DNA from: JBJXGF01 sp046153015
GTDB taxonomy: Bacteria; Actinomycetota; Acidimicrobiia; Acidimicrobiales; CAIXPF01
Direction of reading: 5' to 3'
Assembly: GCA_046153015.1 (NCBI GenBank)
Contig: JBJXGF010000109.1
Coordinates: 1-8,864 of the forward strand
DNA length: 8,864 bases
In this document: in pieces, positions 4,871 through 8,864 of the stretch
How positions within the stretch are numbered: position 1 is the first letter of the stretch
Layout: the number at the start of each line of letters is the position of its first letter
Position numbers and translations under genes: made by a program
The notes under the pieces: generated by a model
The model's database searches: none
What the model was told of the DNA's origin: nothing
What the model saw: only the letters and a program-made list of their open reading frames with translations

Positions 4871-7606
4871 GTGAGCCGCAGCTACGACGAGCCCCACGAC
4901 CTCATTCCTGACTCCGACCCGGCCGAGACGCAGGAGTGGATCGAGTCACTCGATGCGGTGGTCGACCTCAACGGTGCGAGACGCGCCCGCTTCCTCGTCC
5001 ACAAGCTCCTCAAGCACGCCGCCGCCCGCGACATCGGGCTGCCCTCTGCCGTGCAGACCGACTACATCAACACCATCGCGCCGAGCGATGAGCCGTGGTT
5101 CCCGGGCGACGAGGCGGTGGAGCGGCGGCTGCGGGCGTATATCCGTTGGAACGCGGCGGTGATGGTGTCGAACGCGAACAAGCACGCCGACGGGATCGGC
5201 GGACACCTCTCCACGTTCGCGTCCTCGGCCGCGCTCTACGACGTCGGCTTCAACCACTTCTGGCGGGGCAAGGAAGACGGCGCGCCCGGCGACCACATCT
5301 TCATCCAGGGCCACGCCGCGCCGGGCATCTACGCCCGGGCGTTCCTCGAGCACCGCCTCGAGGAGCACGACCTCGACCACTTCCGCCGGGAGATCGGCCG
5401 GCTCGAACCGGGCGGGACGGGCCTCGGCGGGCTGTCGAGCTACCCGCACCCGCGGCTGATGCCGGAGTTCTGGGAGTTCCCGACCGTCTCGATGGGGCTC
5501 GGGCCCCTCAACGCGATCTACCTGGCCCGCTTCAACCGGTACCTGCACGACCGGCGGATCGACGACACGTCGCTGTCGAAGGTCTGGTGCTTCGTGGGCG
5601 ACGGCGAGACCGACGAGCCCGAGTCGCTCGGCGCGCTGCACCTCGCCTCGCGGGAGAAGCTCGACAACCTGATCTTCGTGGTCAACTGCAACCTGCAGCG
5701 TCTCGACGGTCCGGTGCGGGGCAACGGCAAGATCGTCCAGGAGCTCGAGGGCATCTTCCGGGGGGCCGGCTGGAACGTGATCAAGGTGATCTGGGGCTCG
5801 AAGTGGGACGAGCTGCTGGCCAAGGACACCGACGGGGTGCTCGTCGACAAGATGAACACCACGCTCGACGGCGAGTACCAGCGGTACACGGTGGAGAGCG
5901 GGGCGTACATCCGTGAGCACTTCTTCGGGCCCGACCCCCGCCTGCGGGAGCTGGTGGTCGACCTCACCGACGACGAGCTGCGAACCCTGCCCCGGGGCGG
6001 CCACGACTACCGCAAGCTGTACGCCGCGTACAAGCGGGCGATGGAGCACCGCGGCTCGCCGACGGTGATCCTGGCGAAGACGGTCAAGGGCTGGACGCTC
6101 GGGCCGCAGGTGGAGGGCCGCAACGCCACCCATCAGATCAAGAAGCTGTCGAAGGACCAGCTCAGCGCGCTGCGTGAGCGGCTGCGCCTCGACGACGTGA
6201 TCCCCGCCGACTTCGACCCGGACGACCCGCCCTACGTGCGCCCGGCGCCGTCCTCGGCCGAGTACGAGTACCTGATGGACCGTCGCCGCGCGCTCGACGG
6301 CCCCCTGCCCAGCCGGGTGGTGCGCACCCGACGACCCCTGCCCCCGGCCGAGGGCCGCGTCTTCCAGGAGCTGGCCGCCGGCTCGGGCGCGCAGGCCGTG
6401 TCCACCACCATGGCCTTCGCCCGTCTGCTGCGGGCGCTCGTCCGCCAGGACGGCTTCGGCCAGCGGGTGGTGCCGATCATCCCGGACGAGGCCCGCACGT
6501 TCGGCCTCGACGCCCTGTTCCGTGAGATCAAGATCTACGCCAGCCAGGGCCAGCGCTACGAGCCGGTCGACCACGACCTGCTGCTCTCCTACAGCGAGGC
6601 CAAGGACGGCCAGCTGCTCGAAGAGGGCATCACCGAGGCCGGCTCGCTGGCCAGCTTCACCGCCGCCGCCACGTCCTACGCCACCCGCGGCGTGCCGATG
6701 GTGCCGTTCTACATCTTCTACTCGATGTTCGGCTTCCAGCGGGTGGGCGACCTCATCTGGGCCCTGGCCGACGCTCGAGGCCGCGGCTTCCTCATCGGCG
6801 CCACGGCCGGGCGGACCACGCTGCTCGGCGAGGGGCTGCAGCACCAGGACGGGCATTCGCCGCTGCTCGCCTCCACCGTGCCCGCCTGCCGGGTCTACGA
6901 CCCGGCCTTCGCTTACGAGCTGGCGGCGATCGTCGAGGACGGCGTCCGCCGGATGTACGTGGAGGACGAGGACGTCTTCTACTACCTCACCGTCTACAAC
7001 GAGAACTACGTGCAGCCGCCCGCGCCGGACGGGCTCGACACCGAGGGGCTGCTGCGGGGCCTGTACCAGTGGCAGGCGGCGCCGACGGGCGAGCACGTGA
7101 AGCACCGGGCTGCGGTGCTGTTCTCCGGCTCGACCCAGGGCATCGCCCGGGAGGCGGCGGCGGAGCTCGAGACCCGCTTCGGCGTCGGCTGCGAGCTGTG
7201 GTCGGCCACCTCGTACAAGGCGCTGCGGGAAGACGCGCTGGAGTGCGAACGCTGGAACCGTCTGCACCCGACCGAGCCGCGCCGCACGCCCTTCGTGACC
7301 GAGCGGCTGGCCAACGTGCCCGGCCCGATCGTGGCCGTGTCGGACTTCATGCGGGCCGTGCCCGACCAGGTGGCCCCGTGGGTTCCGGCCGAGTTCACCG
7401 TGCTCGGCACCGACGGGTTCGGCCGCTCCGACACCCGGGAGGCGCTGCGGCGCTTCTTCGAGATCGACGCCCCGAACGTGGTGGTGGCGGTGCTGGCGGC
7501 GTTGGCGGCCAGCGGCGATCTCAAGCCCGAGGTGGTGGCCGACGCCATCGCCCACTACGGCATCGCGCCCGACGCCCCCCCGCCGTGGAGCCCGCTGGCC
7601 TACTGA
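4871..7606 (+). CDS. aceE: Pyruvate dehydrogenase E1 component, homodimeric type (AceE)
   Basis: 911 residues, close to E. coli AceE (887) and M. tuberculosis AceE (about 930). It decarboxylates pyruvate with thiamine diphosphate and passes the acetyl group to lipoyl-E2, making acetyl-CoA. The ThDP/Mg motif is GDGETDEPE (243-251) followed by VNCN (271-274). His421 in GRNATHQIKK matches the E. coli mobile-loop His407. EEGITEAGS carries the cofactor-activating glutamate (Glu589). GGHLSTFASSAALY, FYIFYSMFGFQRVGD, GEGLQHQDGHS and the C-terminal TDGFGRSDTR are all intact. Start: GTG 4871 follows a TAGCAT -10-like hexamer by 7 nt. An in-frame ATG at 4805 with GGGAGAGG upstream would add 22 residues, but that stretch uses codons rare here (AAT, TCA, AGA) and covers a palindrome, so it is less likely. 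No E2 or E3 gene is adjacent, as usual for actinobacterial aceE. Confidence 0.97.
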   Translation: MSRSYDEPHDLIPDSDPAETQEWIESLDAVVDLNGARRARFLVHKLLKHAAARDIGLPSAVQTDYINTIAPSDEPWFPGDEAVERRLRAYIRWNAAVMVSNANKHADGIGGHLSTFASSAALYDVGFNHFWRGKEDGAPGDHIFIQGHAAPGIYARAFLEHRLEEHDLDHFRREIGRLEPGGTGLGGLSSYPHPRLMPEFWEFPTVSMGLGPLNAIYLARFNRYLHDRRIDDTSLSKVWCFVGDGETDEPESLGALHLASREKLDNLIFVVNCNLQRLDGPVRGNGKIVQELEGIFRGAGWNVIKVIWGSKWDELLAKDTDGVLVDKMNTTLDGEYQRYTVESGAYIREHFFGPDPRLRELVVDLTDDELRTLPRGGHDYRKLYAAYKRAMEHRGSPTVILAKTVKGWTLGPQVEGRNATHQIKKLSKDQLSALRERLRLDDVIPADFDPDDPPYVRPAPSSAEYEYLMDRRRALDGPLPSRVVRTRRPLPPAEGRVFQELAAGSGAQAVSTTMAFARLLRALVRQDGFGQRVVPIIPDEARTFGLDALFREIKIYASQGQRYEPVDHDLLLSYSEAKDGQLLEEGITEAGSLASFTAAATSYATRGVPMVPFYIFYSMFGFQRVGDLIWALADARGRGFLIGATAGRTTLLGEGLQHQDGHSPLLASTVPACRVYDPAFAYELAAIVEDGVRRMYVEDEDVFYYLTVYNENYVQPPAPDGLDTEGLLRGLYQWQAAPTGEHVKHRAAVLFSGSTQGIAREAAAELETRFGVGCELWSATSYKALREDALECERWNRLHPTEPRRTPFVTERLANVPGPIVAVSDFMRAVPDQVAPWVPAEFTVLGTDGFGRSDTREALRRFFEIDAPNVVVAVLAALAASGDLKPEVVADAIAHYGIAPDAPPPWSPLAY

Positions 7607-7611
7607 CGCGC

Positions 7612-7630
7612 GCCGGCGGGGCCGCCCGGC
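7612..7630 (+). terminator. Possible weak terminator after aceE
   Basis: GCCGG (7612-7616) can pair with CCGGC (7626-7630) around a 9-nt GC-rich loop that may pair partly internally. There is no T-run. If inactive, aceE transcripts could read into the small heat-shock gene, for which no clear promoter is visible. Confidence 0.25.
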
Positions 7631-7662
7631 GGGGCTGAGACGCGGCGCAGACGGGAAGGTCA

Positions 7663-7678
7663 GTGGTGTCGTCACCAC
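7663..7678 (+). promoter_or_regulatory. Hairpin immediately upstream of the hsp20 ribosome binding site
   Basis: GTGGTG and CACCAC pair perfectly (6 bp) around the tetraloop TCGT, ending 5 nt before AAGGAG. It could be a DNA operator or an RNA structure affecting translation. It is not the CIRCE element (TTAGCACTC-N9-GAGTGCTAA) or the HAIR element (CTTGAGT-N7-ACTCAAG) known for heat-shock genes. Confidence 0.4.
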
Positions 7679-7683
7679 CTCGG

Positions 7684-7689
7684 AAGGAG
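7684..7689 (+). promoter_or_regulatory. Ribosome binding site AAGGAG of hsp20
   Basis: A near-perfect Shine-Dalgarno sequence 8 nt before ATG 7698. It is the strongest in the window and fixes the start; it also suggests high translation capacity compared with the leaderless-type genes nearby. Confidence 0.85.
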
Positions 7690-7697
7690 ACCGTCCC

Positions 7698-8222
7698 ATG
7701 CTTCGGTTCGATCCATTTCGCGAGCTCGACCGTCTGACCGACCCGTGGAGCCACCGAACGCGTTCGGTGATGGGAGTTGACGCGGTGCGGGACGAGCACC
7801 AGATCATCCTGTACTTCGACGTGCCCGGGGTCCGCGCCGAGTACCTCGACCTCAGCATCGAGCGCAACGAGCTGACGATCCGAGCCGAGCGCCGCTGGAG
7901 CGACTCGGGCCGCCAGGTGCTGGTGAACGAGCGTCCGCAGGGCACGTTCGTGCGTCAGCTCATGCTCAACGACGCGTTCGACACCGGTCGGCTGGAAGCG
8001 CACCTGGAGGACGGCGTGCTGGTCGTGACCATCCCGGTGGACGAGAGCTCCAAGGCGCGCAAGGTGCAGATCCAGTCGGCGGGCGGCCGCTCCGCCATCG
8101 ACGCGTCGAGCACCGAGCCGGGCCGGGACAGCGGCCGGGACGCCATGGCGGACTCCGCGGCGGGGACGAACGGCGGCGCCCAGAGCCAGTCCGGCCAGTC
8201 CGGCCAGTCGAGCCAGGCCTGA
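7698..8222 (+). CDS. Small heat-shock protein, Hsp20/alpha-crystallin family
   Basis: 174 residues. The N-terminus MLRFDPFRELDRLTDPW is the typical sHSP amphipathic arm. The alpha-crystallin domain spans about 24-116, with YFDVPGV (39-45), the LSIERNELTIRAER strand pair (52-65), GTFVRQLMLNDAFD (82-95) and the conserved A-x4-GVL motif (AHLEDGVL, 101-108) followed by VVTIPV. A V-Q-I sequence at 123-125 serves as the I/V-x-I/V oligomerisation motif. The protein is an ATP-independent holdase that binds unfolding proteins in large cytoplasmic oligomers. After it comes a tail of about 48 residues, Gly/Ser/Gln/Asp-rich and probably disordered, ending in QSG repeats; this is longer than in most sHSPs. 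It follows aceE by 91 bp on the same strand and converges on the SRPBCC gene. Confidence 0.95.
   Translation: MLRFDPFRELDRLTDPWSHRTRSVMGVDAVRDEHQIILYFDVPGVRAEYLDLSIERNELTIRAERRWSDSGRQVLVNERPQGTFVRQLMLNDAFDTGRLEAHLEDGVLVVTIPVDESSKARKVQIQSAGGRSAIDASSTEPGRDSGRDAMADSAAGTNGGAQSQSGQSGQSSQA
8187..8209 (+). repeat. 9-bp tandem repeat (CAGTCCGGC) in the hsp20 tail
   Basis: CAGTCCGGC occurs at 8187-8195 and 8196-8204, with a partial third copy CAGTC at 8205-8209. In frame it encodes Q-S-G units at the C-terminal end of the heat-shock protein. Such short repeats may expand or contract by slippage without shifting the frame. Confidence 0.75.
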
Positions 8223-8230
8223 CTGCGCGT

Positions 8231-8250
8231 GACCCGGCTGCTCACGGGTC
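8231..8250. terminator. Possible bidirectional terminator between hsp20 and the SRPBCC gene
   Basis: GACCCG (8231-8236) pairs with CGGGTC (8245-8250) around an 8-nt loop. It lies in the 19-bp gap between convergent genes and overlaps the SRPBCC stop codon complement (8242-8244), echoing the hairpin at 3910-3932 but shorter. There is no clear T-run. Confidence 0.4.
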
Positions 8251-8673
8251 GTTCTCGCACCAGGCCTTGAGGCGGCCGAGCGCCGCCTCGACCGCCTCGC
8301 GGGTGAGCGCCTCGACCCGGCCCGTCCGCCCCAGCGGCCAGCGGGCCCGCACGACGTTGGCGCTCGTGAGCTCCACCGCCTGCGGTCCGAGCGGCACGAG
8401 CCTGTACTCCTCGTCGAGATCGACCGGACCGTAGGTGATGCGGGCCGCGAGCCGGCGGTGCGGCTCGACGGCCCGCACCCGGTCGTGCAGGGTGCGCTCC
8501 CGCCGGCCGAGCCGCACCCGCCAGCGGGCGTGCTGTCCGGGGCGGGGGTAGTCCACCGGCACGCCGTAAGGCCGGGCGCCGTCCCAGGCCCACACCTCGG
8601 CCGGGTCGCACAGTGCCCGCCACACGCGCGCAGCGGGCGCGTCGATCCGGACGCTGACCCGCACCTCGGCCAC
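8242..8673 (-). CDS. SRPBCC-family protein (polyketide cyclase/START-like fold)
   Basis: 143 residues, standard for single-domain SRPBCC proteins. The N-terminus VAEVRVSVRIDAPAARVWRALCDPAEVWAWDG is the classic first strand followed by the helix-grip start (I-x-AP-x-x-VW-x-x-L-x-D). GQHARWRVRLG, the strands around RVRAVEPHRRLAARITYG and DEEYRLVPLG, and the long C-terminal helix EALTREAVEAALGRLKAWCEN complete the fold. These proteins bind hydrophobic ligands; some are cyclases, many unknown, and the ligand here cannot be told. GTG 8673 is chosen because the domain begins at once and it lies 8 nt after the upstream gene's stop, suggesting translational coupling; a longer start at 8784 would overlap that gene almost completely. 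A clear Shine-Dalgarno sequence is missing. Confidence 0.8.
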   Translation of the reverse strand: MAEVRVSVRIDAPAARVWRALCDPAEVWAWDGARPYGVPVDYPRPGQHARWRVRLGRRERTLHDRVRAVEPHRRLAARITYGPVDLDEEYRLVPLGPQAVELTSANVVRARWPLGRTGRVEALTREAVEAALGRLKAWCENDP

Positions 8674-8681
8674 GCCGGCGC

Positions 8682-8864
8682 TCAGCCCGCTTCGGCGCAG
8701 AGCCGCTCGAGCGAACGGATCACCACCCCGGCCGCGCCGCGGGCGGCGAAGGGGGCCCGGCCGGTGTTGACCCAGGTCCGCCACCGTTCGAGGGCGGCGG
8801 CCGCGGCGGCCGCCACCCCGGCGGCGGGGGCGTCGCGGGGCAGGCCCAACCGGGCCGCCGGGTC
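8682..8864 (-). CDS. Unidentified protein, C-terminal 60 residues only
   Basis: The frame is open from the right edge to TGA (8684-8682). The visible part reads DPAARLGLPRDAPAAGVAAA, an Ala-rich helix, ALERWRTWVNTGRAPFAAR, then GVVIRSLERLCAEAG. It looks like two or three helices. The pattern loosely recalls the C-terminal helical end of some actinobacterial GTPase or dynamin-like proteins, but this is an impression, not an identification. High G/C at third codon positions, and a stop 8 nt before the SRPBCC start, support a real gene in one operon. An overlapping minus-strand start at 8784 in another frame is judged a shadow. Confidence 0.55.
   Translation of the reverse strand, partial: DPAARLGLPRDAPAAGVAAAAAAALERWRTWVNTGRAPFAARGAAGVVIRSLERLCAEAG

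Noticed and set aside
7653..7690. Stress-type (ECF sigma) promoter before hsp20, based on GGGAAG
   Set aside because: No CGTT/GTT-type -10 occurs at 16-18 nt downstream; the match is limited to the -35-like hexamer.
4946..7945. A 999-codon open frame on the minus strand covering most of aceE and part of hsp20
   Set aside because: Its translation is a low-complexity Arg/His/Val/Gly-rich mirror of aceE codons. Long antisense frames are common opposite GC-rich genes, and aceE has unmistakable family motifs.
8242..8784. Longer 180-residue version of the SRPBCC protein starting at 8784
   Set aside because: The extra N-terminal 37 residues are Arg/Gly-rich with no domain match and overlap the upstream gene in another frame; the fold begins directly after GTG 8673.

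Overview
The window is very GC-rich (above 70% by eye), uses G/C almost everywhere at third codon positions, starts several genes with GTG, and encodes an F420-dependent luciferase-like oxidoreductase, a homodimeric-type pyruvate dehydrogenase E1 (AceE) and stand-alone housekeeping genes. Several starts lie 6-8 nt downstream of a TANNNT hexamer, which is typical of leaderless actinobacterial promoters. The best guess is an Actinomycetota chromosome, perhaps Acidimicrobiia or Thermoleophilia. The class is inference. There are no transposases, phage genes, CRISPR arrays, tRNAs or rRNAs.

Layout, left to right. (1) The C-terminal part of a class I SAM methyltransferase (1-447, +) converges on a small lipoprotein cytochrome c (630-941, -). 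The 182-bp gap between them holds a perfect 20-bp inverted repeat enclosing further pairable sequence (485-601), the strongest unexplained structure here. (2) The cytochrome is divergent from an HSL-family alpha/beta hydrolase (1012-1965, +), with a 14-bp palindrome and two opposed promoter-like hexamers between them. (3) A separate promoter drives a two-gene unit of an F420-dependent oxidoreductase (2062-3096) and an acyl-CoA thioesterase-like double-hotdog protein (3093-3914), coupled through a GTGA overlap. (4) A strong bidirectional hairpin (3910-3932) separates this unit from a convergent seven-TM MHYT-domain sensor (3934-4704, -). (5) The MHYT gene is divergent from aceE (4871-7606, +). 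Their shared 166-bp region carries a perfect GGGGGA/TCCCCC palindrome and a leaderless-type promoter. (6) An Hsp20 small heat-shock protein follows (7698-8222, +), with a hairpin just before its ribosome binding site and a Q/S/G-rich tail. (7) On the minus strand, an unidentified C-terminal fragment (8682-8864) and an SRPBCC-domain protein (8242-8673) converge on hsp20.

How they fit together: the hydrolase, oxidoreductase and thioesterase suggest catabolism or modification of an ester- or CoA-linked substrate. AceE feeds acetyl-CoA production with E2 and E3 partners encoded elsewhere. The MHYT protein and cytochrome c point to envelope redox or gas sensing and electron transfer. These functional links are inferred from proximity only. 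Most genes belong to known families. I see no convincing new multi-gene system; the second-look items are mainly non-coding structures.
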